From contig NZ_FOJM01000011.1 in NCBI RefSeq assembly GCF_900111825.1, forward strand, positions 1 to 64,000: 64,000 nucleotides of DNA, given 5' to 3'. Position 1 is the first letter of the stretch, and each line of letters starts with the position of its first letter. The notes beneath the pieces were generated by a model. The model saw only the letters and a program-made list of their open reading frames with translations. It ran no database searches and was not told where the DNA came from. The position numbers and the translations under genes were made by a program. This stretch comes from Pedobacter suwonensis. GTDB taxonomy: Bacteria > Bacteroidota > Bacteroidia > Sphingobacteriales > Sphingobacteriaceae. This document shows positions 26,332 to 35,121 of the stretch, in pieces.

Positions 26332-27723
26332 TTAGTAACCAGGATTTTGAACGGCATTTTTATTTACCGAAATCTCTAAAGCCGGCAATGGCAAAGCATA
26401 TTGTGCCTGTGTTACAGGTAGCATCACAGCACCTGAAGCATTTACGGCATCTGCCGCAAGCCTTTCTACAGATAAATTCCTTCTTTTCAAGTCGAAGAAA
26501 CGGTGACCTTCAAAAGCCAGTTCTTTATATCTTTCATCAAGAATTGCTGTGATCAAAGTTGCTTTATCGGCAAAAGTAGCATTGGTATAGCCATTAATAC
26601 GGGCTGCACGCAAAGCATTTAAATCGCCAGCGGCATCACCAGTTGATTCGGCTTCTGCTTCTGCTTTAATCAGGTACATTTCACCCGTGCGGAACAATTT
26701 GATATCGGTTAAGCCTGGTGCGGTAGAAGTTCCGCCAATGTATTTATTTACCAGGTACTGCGATTTTGTACCCGTACGCGTAGCATCAAACTTAATGTAA
26801 GCCGGGTAACGCAGGTCGTTAACCTTATCAAAAGTATTGATCAGTTTAAAAGCTGGCGCATATAGCACGATTCCACCGGTTTGGCGAAAAAAGAAATCGC
26901 CCATACGCGAATCGGTTGTACCAACACGTTTGGCTTTCCAGATTACTTCATTATCGTTTGCATCGGTCCAAATACCGGGAAACTGTGCCTTGGTGGCCAA
27001 AGGATAAGCCGCAATGGCCTCATTGGCATAGGTAATGGCTTCTCCCCAGTTTTTCTCATACAATGCCAACCTAGCCTGAATGGCCGAAACAGCAGCTTTT
27101 GTAATACGGGTTTTATCTGTAAAAGTTGTTGGGATTAACGGTTTAGCGGCTACTAAATCGGCTTTTGCATTGGCCACTACTGTTTCAAAATTATCTCTGG
27201 CAGGATATATAATGGCAGAAACTTTCATATACTTAACACCCAAAGCGCCTGGCTGGTACGAAGAGGCATAATTACGCAAAAGTTCGAAATGGAAGTAAGC
27301 GCGTAAGGCCAATAATTCTCCACGGTAGCGTGCACCGGTTGCGGCGTCAGCACCTGTAAGTTTTAAAGCATCTAAACCTGCCAGGGTTCTGTTTACACGG
27401 TCGATGGCAGTATAGTAGCTTGCATAATTAGACGTTACCGAGCCATTTGCAGCAGTATAAATCCACCTAAAGGCATCGCTATTGCCTACTGTATTTTCGG
27501 TTGGATAGGTAGCTTCATCCGAAACGGTAGCAACCACGTTCATTGTAGATCCATCTACCAGGGCGTAACCACCCAACAAACCTAAATTAATGTCGCTGAT
27601 ATTCCTGAATGCCTTATCGGGCGAAATGGTATCGGTTGGCACCAGATCCAGTTTGGTACAGGAAGCAGTAAGGATGAGTAGTGAAAATATAAGCGTGTAT
27701 TTCTGATATATCTTATTGATCAT
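26332..27723 (-). CDS. SusD/RagB-family outer-membrane lipoprotein (cyanophycin locus)
   Basis: Surface substrate-binding lipoprotein that caps its SusC partner. A lipoprotein signal is present (IFSLLILTASC, lipidation at about Cys22). The SusD-like region starts DLVPTDTISPDKAFRN, TPR-like helices follow (YYTAIDRVNRTLAGLD, GELLALRAYFHFELLRNYA), and the C-terminal block is DERYKELAFEGHRFFDLKR. The length of 463 aa is normal. It lies 11 bp after susC and directly before the cyanophycinase genes, which suggests a peptide polymer rather than a glycan as ligand. Confidence 0.93.
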   Translation of the reverse strand: MINKIYQKYTLIFSLLILTASCTKLDLVPTDTISPDKAFRNISDINLGLLGGYALVDGSTMNVVATVSDEATYPTENTVGNSDAFRWIYTAANGSVTSNYASYYTAIDRVNRTLAGLDALKLTGADAATGARYRGELLALRAYFHFELLRNYASSYQPGALGVKYMKVSAIIYPARDNFETVVANAKADLVAAKPLIPTTFTDKTRITKAAVSAIQARLALYEKNWGEAITYANEAIAAYPLATKAQFPGIWTDANDNEVIWKAKRVGTTDSRMGDFFFRQTGGIVLYAPAFKLINTFDKVNDLRYPAYIKFDATRTGTKSQYLVNKYIGGTSTAPGLTDIKLFRTGEMYLIKAEAEAESTGDAAGDLNALRAARINGYTNATFADKATLITAILDERYKELAFEGHRFFDLKRRNLSVERLAADAVNASGAVMLPVTQAQYALPLPALEISVNKNAVQNPGY

Positions 27724-27734
27724 TGCTGTAAATA

Positions 27735-30700
27735 TTAAAAGTTAACATTAAGACCTGCAGTATAAGTTCTGGTATTCGGATACTGGAAACGGCCATAAAC
27801 AGCATTGTTTTCCGGATCTAAACCTCTCCATTTTGTCCAGGTAAATAAGTTTTGTCCTTGAACGAAGATTTTAACACCTCTGATGATTTTGGTTTTTTCC
27901 AATAAACTTTTTGGTAAGGAATAACCCACATTTACATTTCTCAATCTAAGGAATGAAGCATCCTGAATATCTTTTGAGGTGAAGTTTCTTGGAAGATCGA
28001 ATTTTTGTAAAATCGCGTCATTTCCTGTATCTCCAGGAACCTGCCACCTGTTTTCGAGCATCCTAACCGATTGGTTACTGGTGGCGTATCGCTGGTTTTC
28101 ATTATAAAAATCTTCGTTGTTCCATCGCATTACGTTTGATACGAAAGAAAACAACGCTGATGCAGTAATGCCTTTGTAGCTTAATGAAGTATTAAAGCCT
28201 CCCGTAAATGTTGGGTATAAACTTCCGGAATTGGTATTGCTTTGTGTGTTTACATTATAGGCTGTTGTGATCGATCCATCAAGGTTATAATATTGAGGTT
28301 CTCCTGTTTGTGGATTTACACCTGCCCAATCTGGCGCGTAATAGGTACCATAAGGTAAACCAACCTGTAAAATGCGGGTATCGCCATCAGGATAGAAATC
28401 GGTAATATCGGTTACATGAAGAATTTTGTTTTTGTTATAACCTGCGTTAATACCCAACGACCACGTAAAATCTTTAGTTCTGATTACATCACCATTCACC
28501 TCAAATTCGATACCTCTGTTCCTCATTTTACCAGAACTTAGGCTCAACAAAGGGAAACCAGAAACAGGTGATGGCGGTTGGTCAATAAACATATTGGTGG
28601 TTAATTTATAGTAATAATCGGCGGTAATGCGTAACCTGTTTTTAAAAATGGCCAGATCGAAACCAATGTTCGATTCTTTTACATATTCCCAGTCGTAATC
28701 TGCATTACCCGCAGTTGATGGCCTGATGGCTGCAGCACCACCATACGAAGTACCCACAGTATAGGTTGGCAGATAGGTAAAATCGCCACCAAAAGGACTT
28801 GCTGTTATACCATAACTACCACGAACACGTAAATCGCTGATTAGGTCGGAATTTTTAAGAAAATCTTCTGCCTTTGCATTCCAGTTTAAGCCAAAGGAGT
28901 AAAAGCCATGCCATTTATTTTCAGGTGCAACCCTGGTAGAGCCATCATAACGATAACTTGCCGTAGCCGTGTATTTATCATTGTAAGTATATCTGGCTAC
29001 GCCCATGATAGATGCCAGGGCATTTTTAGTTTTTCCACCAGTGGTACTTGGCAAAAATGTCGCGCTGCCATTTGTTGCACCTGCCGGTGTTTCCGGTAAA
29101 CGACCATCGATACCGTAAGCACTAAAACCAAATGAATTGTAATTATTGTAAACGTATTCATAAAAAGCAGAAGCTTCAAAGTCATGAAGGTCATTGAATT
29201 TCTTCGCGTAAGTTAAACCTGTAGTTGAAATAATATTAAAGTTTCTTCTGCTCGCATCAGTTAAACGACCTTTTCCACCTAATGTATTGGCTACACTTCT
29301 TGATCCATAATAAGAATCCGGATTAATGAATTGCTGGTCAGTTGACTGACGGTAATCAATACCCGCCCTGGTCGTTACTTTTAATTCAGGTAAAATCTGA
29401 TAAGCAAAAGCGGTGCTGATGATGGATTTTAATTGTTCTGTTTTATCTGATGAATTCAGTAAACGCTCTAGAGCCTGACTTCCTTCACGCTGATCTAAGA
29501 TGAAATATTGGGATCTGTTTCCCGGGTGTACCAAGGTACCGTCAGATGCATAGGGTTTTTCGTAAGGCAAAGCATAATAAACCGAAGCCATAGCCGTACC
29601 AGCGCCTGTTCCGCCCTCACCTTCAGTAAAGCTTGATTGCGAATAGCCAATAGACACATTGGTACTTCCGCTAAATTTACCATCATTAAAATCTAAATTA
29701 CTTCTTAATGAGTAACGATCCAATCCGGTACGTTTCGCTACACCTTCCTGACTATAATAGTTTAATGAATTGTAAAAGCGAAGTTTATCATTTCCACCGC
29801 TAATGCTCACTTGTTGTTCCTGAAACTTACCGCGCTGGAAGAAAATATCTCTCCAATCGGTATTGATCTGCTTTAAACTGTCGATGATATAATCAGCACG
29901 TGCACGTGATGCTGCGGTTCCTGCAGCGTAAGTTGGGTTTTTAGGAGAGTATGTCCAGCCCGGGCCGAGATTACGACCGAAAGTTGCGCCAATTTCTTCT
30001 TCGAACTGTAAACGCTGAGCAGTATTCATCATCTCGAAATTTGGCCTGCTTAAATTAGAGAAACCATATTGTGAAGTATAATTAACCGCAATTTTACCTG
30101 CCTTACCTTTTTTGCTCGTAAGCACAATTACGCCATTCGATCCTCTTGAACCATATAGTGCTTTTGCGGATGCATCTTTCAACACCGTTGCCGATTCAAT
30201 ATCTTCCGGGTTAATGGTTTGGAAATAGCCGGCTTCGATCGGCACACCATCTAAAACGAATAATGGCGTGGATGAACCGTTCACGCTTCCAATACCGCGA
30301 ATGACAACTGATGCACTTTGACCCGGCTGTCCGGTGGTGGAAATTACACTCATTCCAGGTACACGGCCTTGTAAAATCTGATCGACTGTTAATCCCGGAA
30401 CTGTATTAATTTTATCAGCAGTAACCAAAGAACTCGCAGCAGCTGATTGTGTTTTAGTATAGTTGGTATAACCCGTCACCACCACATCACTTAAGGTGCC
30501 TGCGGATGGCGTTAATTTCAACGTCCCCATCTGTGATTTTGCCATTACTTCTTTATCCGTGTAACCAATGTATGAAATAACCAATACCGCATTTTCGCCT
30601 ACATTTCTAATGATAAAATTTCCATCGCTATCGGTAACTGAAGCAGCCGGTTGCCCCTTAATCTTTACCGAAGCGCCAGGCATGGGGTTTCCATTCTCAT

Positions 30701-31139
30701 CAACAATTTTACCTGTTACATCAATCGCTTTACTATTATTATTGTTGCTCTTGGCAAGGGGAATAATTAAAATGGTATTTTCTTTAATTTCCCAGCTAAA
30801 AGGCTGCGATTTTAAAACCTGTGCAAGTACCTCTTTGATTTCGGCGTGTTTAACATCAACTGTTACCGGTTTCGCCAGTTTTTCAATCAAATCTGCATCA
30901 TACAGGAAAAAATAACCGCTTTGTTTCTTAATTTCTTTCAGAACATGTACAAGAGGCACGTTTTTTTGGTTTATGCTAATGTTCTGGGAAAATGCCGATG
31001 CACTAACCTGTAAGCATAAAACCGTTATTAAAACAACAAAAAGTTTCATTGTTCTCATACAGATTAGGTTAAAATAACTTGTAACCAGCCCTGCCGCCTT
31101 TAAGGCATTGGACCGATTACTTTGAGTGTAAAAGTTCAT
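27735..31139 (-). CDS. SusC/RagA-family TonB-dependent transporter with STN domain (cyanophycin locus)
   Basis: Outer-membrane TonB-dependent transporter. After the signal peptide (MKLFVVLITVLCLQVSASAFSQ) come an STN domain (about 55-120), which contacts FecR for trans-envelope signalling, a carboxypeptidase-like beta domain (DVTGKIVDENGNPMPGASVKIKG...), a TonB-dependent plug (VVTGYTNYTKTQSAAASSLV... VLKDASAKALYGSRGSNGVIVLTSKKG) and a large barrel ending GLNVNF. Length is 1134 aa from the first ATG; the Met at residue 28 or 31 is a better signal-peptide start. The STN domain matches the sigma/FecR pair upstream. Confidence 0.94.
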   Translation of the reverse strand: MNFYTQSNRSNALKAAGLVTSYFNLICMRTMKLFVVLITVLCLQVSASAFSQNISINQKNVPLVHVLKEIKKQSGYFFLYDADLIEKLAKPVTVDVKHAEIKEVLAQVLKSQPFSWEIKENTILIIPLAKSNNNNSKAIDVTGKIVDENGNPMPGASVKIKGQPAASVTDSDGNFIIRNVGENAVLVISYIGYTDKEVMAKSQMGTLKLTPSAGTLSDVVVTGYTNYTKTQSAAASSLVTADKINTVPGLTVDQILQGRVPGMSVISTTGQPGQSASVVIRGIGSVNGSSTPLFVLDGVPIEAGYFQTINPEDIESATVLKDASAKALYGSRGSNGVIVLTSKKGKAGKIAVNYTSQYGFSNLSRPNFEMMNTAQRLQFEEEIGATFGRNLGPGWTYSPKNPTYAAGTAASRARADYIIDSLKQINTDWRDIFFQRGKFQEQQVSISGGNDKLRFYNSLNYYSQEGVAKRTGLDRYSLRSNLDFNDGKFSGSTNVSIGYSQSSFTEGEGGTGAGTAMASVYYALPYEKPYASDGTLVHPGNRSQYFILDQREGSQALERLLNSSDKTEQLKSIISTAFAYQILPELKVTTRAGIDYRQSTDQQFINPDSYYGSRSVANTLGGKGRLTDASRRNFNIISTTGLTYAKKFNDLHDFEASAFYEYVYNNYNSFGFSAYGIDGRLPETPAGATNGSATFLPSTTGGKTKNALASIMGVARYTYNDKYTATASYRYDGSTRVAPENKWHGFYSFGLNWNAKAEDFLKNSDLISDLRVRGSYGITASPFGGDFTYLPTYTVGTSYGGAAAIRPSTAGNADYDWEYVKESNIGFDLAIFKNRLRITADYYYKLTTNMFIDQPPSPVSGFPLLSLSSGKMRNRGIEFEVNGDVIRTKDFTWSLGINAGYNKNKILHVTDITDFYPDGDTRILQVGLPYGTYYAPDWAGVNPQTGEPQYYNLDGSITTAYNVNTQSNTNSGSLYPTFTGGFNTSLSYKGITASALFSFVSNVMRWNNEDFYNENQRYATSNQSVRMLENRWQVPGDTGNDAILQKFDLPRNFTSKDIQDASFLRLRNVNVGYSLPKSLLEKTKIIRGVKIFVQGQNLFTWTKWRGLDPENNAVYGRFQYPNTRTYTAGLNVNF

Positions 31140-31215
31140 ACATTCAGTTTGGTTTAAATTTAAATTGATTAGGTTATTTGTGGGTTAATTGAGAAAGCTG
31201 TTCTGGGATAGGCAA

Positions 31216-32391
31216 TTATTTTTCTGGCAATACGGTTAACTTCTTTCCCTGGCCTATTTCGAACCTGATATTTCCGGTCTTCTCCAGCATTTTTAATACT
31301 TCAGATAGTTTGGCCTTACGTGGAACCATACCGTTATATTTTTTATTCGGGATACTACGATAATCGATTTGAACATCGTACCACCTTTCTAATTGCTTCA
31401 GAATGCTTTTCAGGTCGGCATTGTTAAATTGAAAAAGACCATTTTTCCATGCCGTCTCGTCGTCTGTATCTACATCAGTTGCCAGCCTGACACCGTTACC
31501 CGAAACCTCTGCAATGGCTTGCTCGCCAGGTTTCAAAATTTTTACGGACTGGCCATTGCTGATCCGAACACGGCCTTCGAGTAAAGTGGTTTTAATGGTA
31601 TTGTTGTCTAAATAGCTATTGATATTAAAATGTGTACCCAATACTTCCACATCCTGCTGATGACTTTTGACATGGAAAGGTTGTGCCTTATTTTTAGCTA
31701 CTTCGAAATAGGCCTCTCCCATAAGTTCTACACTACGTTCGTTCCCGCTAAATACTTCCGGATACCTTAAAGAGGATGCAGCATTTAGCCAAACTTTTGT
31801 GCCATCTGGCAAAATCACCTGGTATTGACCACCTTTAGGCGTTTGAATGGTATTGTAGGCAATGGTTGATCCTGATTTTAGATTGCTTTGGTTTAAAACG
31901 GCATATACCAATTGGCCTTCTTTTGTCTTTGAAATTTTTAGACCATCTTTCTCGCTAATATTAGCGGCAGTATGTTCATCTAAAACAACTTTTGAACCAT
32001 CAGCGAGGGTTAAAACAGCTTTATCCTTACCTGGGAGGACATCCAGGGATTTTTGAGTTACGAATTCCGGCTTGAGCAATGGCCTGGTTTGATGAAAAAA
32101 AGCGAAGGTGAGTCCAAAAACAATCAGCAAAATAGCCGCTGCTGCGCCATACTGATATAAACGGATGGTTTTACGTTTTTGATCTACATTAATTTTAGCA
32201 TTAATCGCCGAGAAATTATCAGTAGCCATTTTAGCTATTTCTTCGGCATCAAGCTGATCAAGAATATCAGCATTTTTGTCTAAATACTGATAGTATTTTT
32301 CTACAAAAATAATTTCATCTGCCGTAGCCGTACCCGACACATAACGCTGAATGATTTTTTGTAATTCTTTTTGAGGTTTGAAGGCGTTCAT
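31216..32391 (-). CDS. FecR-family anti-sigma factor
   Basis: Inner-membrane anti-sigma regulator, 391 aa. A cytoplasmic N-terminal part (about 1-85) precedes one transmembrane helix (AAAAILLIVFGLTFAFF, about 89-105) and a periplasmic FecR domain (TPKGGQYQVILPDGTKVWLNAASSL, GEAYFEVAKNKAQPFHV). The C-terminal DUF4974-type domain (FNNADLKSILKQLERWYDVQIDY) receives the signal from the SusC STN domain. It lies between the sigma gene (96 bp) and susC (76 bp), the usual order. Confidence 0.93.
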   Translation of the reverse strand: MNAFKPQKELQKIIQRYVSGTATADEIIFVEKYYQYLDKNADILDQLDAEEIAKMATDNFSAINAKINVDQKRKTIRLYQYGAAAAILLIVFGLTFAFFHQTRPLLKPEFVTQKSLDVLPGKDKAVLTLADGSKVVLDEHTAANISEKDGLKISKTKEGQLVYAVLNQSNLKSGSTIAYNTIQTPKGGQYQVILPDGTKVWLNAASSLRYPEVFSGNERSVELMGEAYFEVAKNKAQPFHVKSHQQDVEVLGTHFNINSYLDNNTIKTTLLEGRVRISNGQSVKILKPGEQAIAEVSGNGVRLATDVDTDDETAWKNGLFQFNNADLKSILKQLERWYDVQIDYRSIPNKKYNGMVPRKAKLSEVLKMLEKTGNIRFEIGQGKKLTVLPEK

Positions 32392-32487
32392 TTTTTCCGG
32401 CTTTATATAGATGTACCGGAAAGCACAAAATATCCCAAAAGAAATTTAAAATATTTCAAAGAAAATTAAAAAAGGAACTTAAACTTA

Positions 32488-33072
32488 TCAGGAAATGGCA
32501 GCGATTACAGCCGAAACAAACAAAAAGAGATGTGTAAGCCTTAAACGCAGTGCTTGTGTGGCGACAGTCAACTGATTTTGAACAGTTTTTTGCGAAATAT
32601 TAAGTTCAAAAGCAATTTTGGCTGTAGATAACCCGTCAAAATAATGCATTACAAATATTTTACGGCGTTTTTCAGGAAGTGCTTTGATGAACAAGGTTAT
32701 CAGTTCGGCCACTTCTTTTTCTAATAGTATGCCATCGGTCTGTAAAGGAGAAATTAACTTATTTTCGAAAGATTCCCCAAAAAAGCTGTTTTTTGGACTT
32801 CTGGCAATATGTTTTAACACCTGAAACCGGACCGCCGTATGCAGATAAGCCACCGGATTTGCTAAATCGAGTTCAGCTTTTCTGTTCCACAGGTCGGTAA
32901 AAATATTCTGAATGATATCCTGGCATTTTTCTTTTTCTGGCAGGCGCTTGTAGGCTGCATTATAGAGTTCGATCCAATACAACGTATAAATTTTGCCAAA
33001 TGCAACCTCATCTCCTTGCTTTAATAAGTCAAAAAGGTCATGGTCATGCTCATTATTTCTTTCGATATTCAA
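32488..33072 (-). CDS. ECF-type RNA polymerase sigma-70 factor
   Basis: Extracytoplasmic-function sigma factor, 194 aa, of the Bacteroidota SusC/FecR-linked group. Region 2 (FGKIYTLYWIELYNAAYKRLPEKEKCQDIIQNIFTDLWNR, about residues 23-65) and region 4 (LPEKRRKIFVMHYFDGLSTAKIAFELNISQKTVQNQL, about 133-170) are visible. A hydrophobic C-terminal tail (LFLFVSAVIAAIS) is present. It should switch on the downstream susC operon when the SusC substrate is sensed. A TATGTTTG box lies at 33101-33094 on the minus strand, about 22 bp upstream of its ATG. Confidence 0.93.
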   Translation of the reverse strand: MNIERNNEHDHDLFDLLKQGDEVAFGKIYTLYWIELYNAAYKRLPEKEKCQDIIQNIFTDLWNRKAELDLANPVAYLHTAVRFQVLKHIARSPKNSFFGESFENKLISPLQTDGILLEKEVAELITLFIKALPEKRRKIFVMHYFDGLSTAKIAFELNISQKTVQNQLTVATQALRLRLTHLFLFVSAVIAAIS

Positions 33073-33166
33073 TGATTAGGTGGGTTGCAAAACCAAACAT
33101 AGTCATTTTTAAGGAATTATATCATGCTTCCAGACGGGAATTGAATATCCACAAACATGCAAAACA

Positions 33167-35011
33167 TTATTTTCTTAGGCGATTATCTTTTTTAGCTGAA
33201 CCAATGGTCCTGCCAGATTCGATAATTGCCTGGTTAATTTCCCTTACACGCTTGATATCCATTTTTTCCAGCTCACGATCATAGGTAAGTAAACCATTTA
33301 TTTCGTGTTCAACGTCTGTAGTTTGGGTGTAAACGGCTGTGCTCAGGCCTTTATAAAGCATTAACTGCTCAACCTGCTGCATCAGCAGTACATAACGATC
33401 CGTAAGCGCACTAACAGTCGGTTCGTATCCGTATGCATTATTTTCGACCGGCCACATGTGCCCCCTCACAAAAAGTCCGACGCCACCATATTCTCCCAAT
33501 GAAGCGGCGCGATTTTCATCTGGTTGTGATGCCCCGTTCGGGCCAATATAGATATGCGTATCTACAAAATCGCCATTTCCAGGGTCGCCCAGCGGTTTCT
33601 GATACCCAGGATTATTGTTAAACCCGGAATTGCCGTTAACCAGTCTGGATGGATCATATTTTTTTACCCAGGCGGTAATTTCCTTAACATCAAATGCACC
33701 CCAGTTTTCATTAAAGGGTACCCAACTGATAATTGATGGTGAATTGTAGAGATCATCCATTACCGCTTTAAGTTCTTTTCTGAAAACGCTTCGATTTTTC
33801 AATGTATCCTCGTTTTGGTACCACATGGCGGGCATGTCCTGCCATACCAGTATCCCCATTTTATCGGCCAGATAATAGAACCGTTTAGGTTCAGTTTTCA
33901 TGTGTTTTCTGATGAGGTTAAAACCTGCATTCTTGGTAAACTCAAGATCAGATTTCAGCGCTTCTTCAGTTGGTGCGGTTAAAATCCCATCTGGCCAGTA
34001 GCCCTGATCTAGTAAACCCACCTGCATCTCAAACTTCCCGTTCAGCAGCGGCCTTACTACACCATTTACTTTACCCAGCCTAATATCACGCATCCCAAAG
34101 TAACTCATGATCTCGTCGGTTACTTTCCCGTTTTTATCTTTAAGCACAATTTTCAGGTCGTATAAAAAAGGATCATCCGGCGACCACAACCTAGGTTGAT
34201 TTATCGGGAGAAATAACCGGGTTCCTGCTGCCCCCTTTATCTGCGAAACGGCTTTTTTTCCCTCAAATGCGGTAGCCTCAATCTGGCCATCAACTGCTAT
34301 AACTGAAAGAATAAGCCGCTTATTTTCCACATCGGGCGTAATGCGGATCTGTTCGATATACGTATTGGCAACTGGCTCCAGCCACACACTCTGCCAGATA
34401 CCTGAACTGAAAGTATAATCGCCGCGCGGACCGTTCTTGCCAGAAGGCGCTTTTCCATCATTGGGATCATAGGCTGCTACAATCAGTGTATTGGAGCCAT
34501 TCTTTAAAAACGTGCTGATATCAAAACCAAAAGCATCATAAGCACCTGAATGGCGGCCGGCAAGTTTTCCGTTGACGAATATCGTTGCATTGTGATCCAC
34601 ACCATCAAAATGCACAATAACTCGTTTTCCTTTCCAGTTAGCAGGGATCTCAAACTCCCGTTTATACCACATATTAATTTCCTGCTTACGCTCAATGCCA
34701 GAGAGAAAGGATTCGGGACAGTAAGGCACCAGGATTTTTTCAGCTTTGCCAGAAAATCCTATGGCCTGCTTAGGCGCCTGGGCCGATGATGCATTCTTTC
34801 CGCCAATGTAATCCCAGCTGCCGTTTAGGTTGAGCCAATCTTTGCGCTGCAGCTGTGGACGTGGATAATCTGGGAAAGGCACTTTTGCCGTAGCAGCAGA
34901 AACCGTCCATTTGGTTGGGAGTTTAGCTTCCTGTGCCTGTAACGTTATTGAAAGTAGCAGCGTTAATGTGAAAAACAGGTATTGTCTAAAAATGGATATC
35001 AAATTTATCAT
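33167..35011 (-). CDS. Exported glycoside hydrolase family 2 enzyme
   Basis: GH2 beta-glycosidase, 614 aa with signal peptide (YLFFTLTLLLSITLQAQ). A jelly-roll sugar-binding domain comes first (about 55-215: LNLNGSWDYIGG, WYKREFEIPANW), then an immunoglobulin-like domain (about 215-320) and the TIM barrel. The acid/base glutamate is Glu435 (WVPFNENWGAF) and the likely nucleophile Glu507 (ASLGEYGGVG). Substrate (beta-galactoside, glucuronide or mannoside) is not evident. It lies 94 bp upstream of the sigma gene on the same strand; I see no functional reason to place it in the cyanophycin locus. Confidence 0.9.
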   Translation of the reverse strand: MINLISIFRQYLFFTLTLLLSITLQAQEAKLPTKWTVSAATAKVPFPDYPRPQLQRKDWLNLNGSWDYIGGKNASSAQAPKQAIGFSGKAEKILVPYCPESFLSGIERKQEINMWYKREFEIPANWKGKRVIVHFDGVDHNATIFVNGKLAGRHSGAYDAFGFDISTFLKNGSNTLIVAAYDPNDGKAPSGKNGPRGDYTFSSGIWQSVWLEPVANTYIEQIRITPDVENKRLILSVIAVDGQIEATAFEGKKAVSQIKGAAGTRLFLPINQPRLWSPDDPFLYDLKIVLKDKNGKVTDEIMSYFGMRDIRLGKVNGVVRPLLNGKFEMQVGLLDQGYWPDGILTAPTEEALKSDLEFTKNAGFNLIRKHMKTEPKRFYYLADKMGILVWQDMPAMWYQNEDTLKNRSVFRKELKAVMDDLYNSPSIISWVPFNENWGAFDVKEITAWVKKYDPSRLVNGNSGFNNNPGYQKPLGDPGNGDFVDTHIYIGPNGASQPDENRAASLGEYGGVGLFVRGHMWPVENNAYGYEPTVSALTDRYVLLMQQVEQLMLYKGLSTAVYTQTTDVEHEINGLLTYDRELEKMDIKRVREINQAIIESGRTIGSAKKDNRLRK

Positions 35012-35121
35012 CAGAACATCTTGAAATATCAGGGATATGTTAGCAAGCCATCGCTCGCTACTGCAAAGTAATGATAATGAGCTTGTAGGTCAAATTAATT
35101 TCAAGAAATGGATTGCAATTG

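Noticed and set aside
33167-35011. GH2 enzyme as a member of the cyanophycin locus
   Set aside because: It is on the same strand next to the sigma gene, but a beta-glycosidase has no role in cyanophycin breakdown and the sigma gene has its own promoter-like box.
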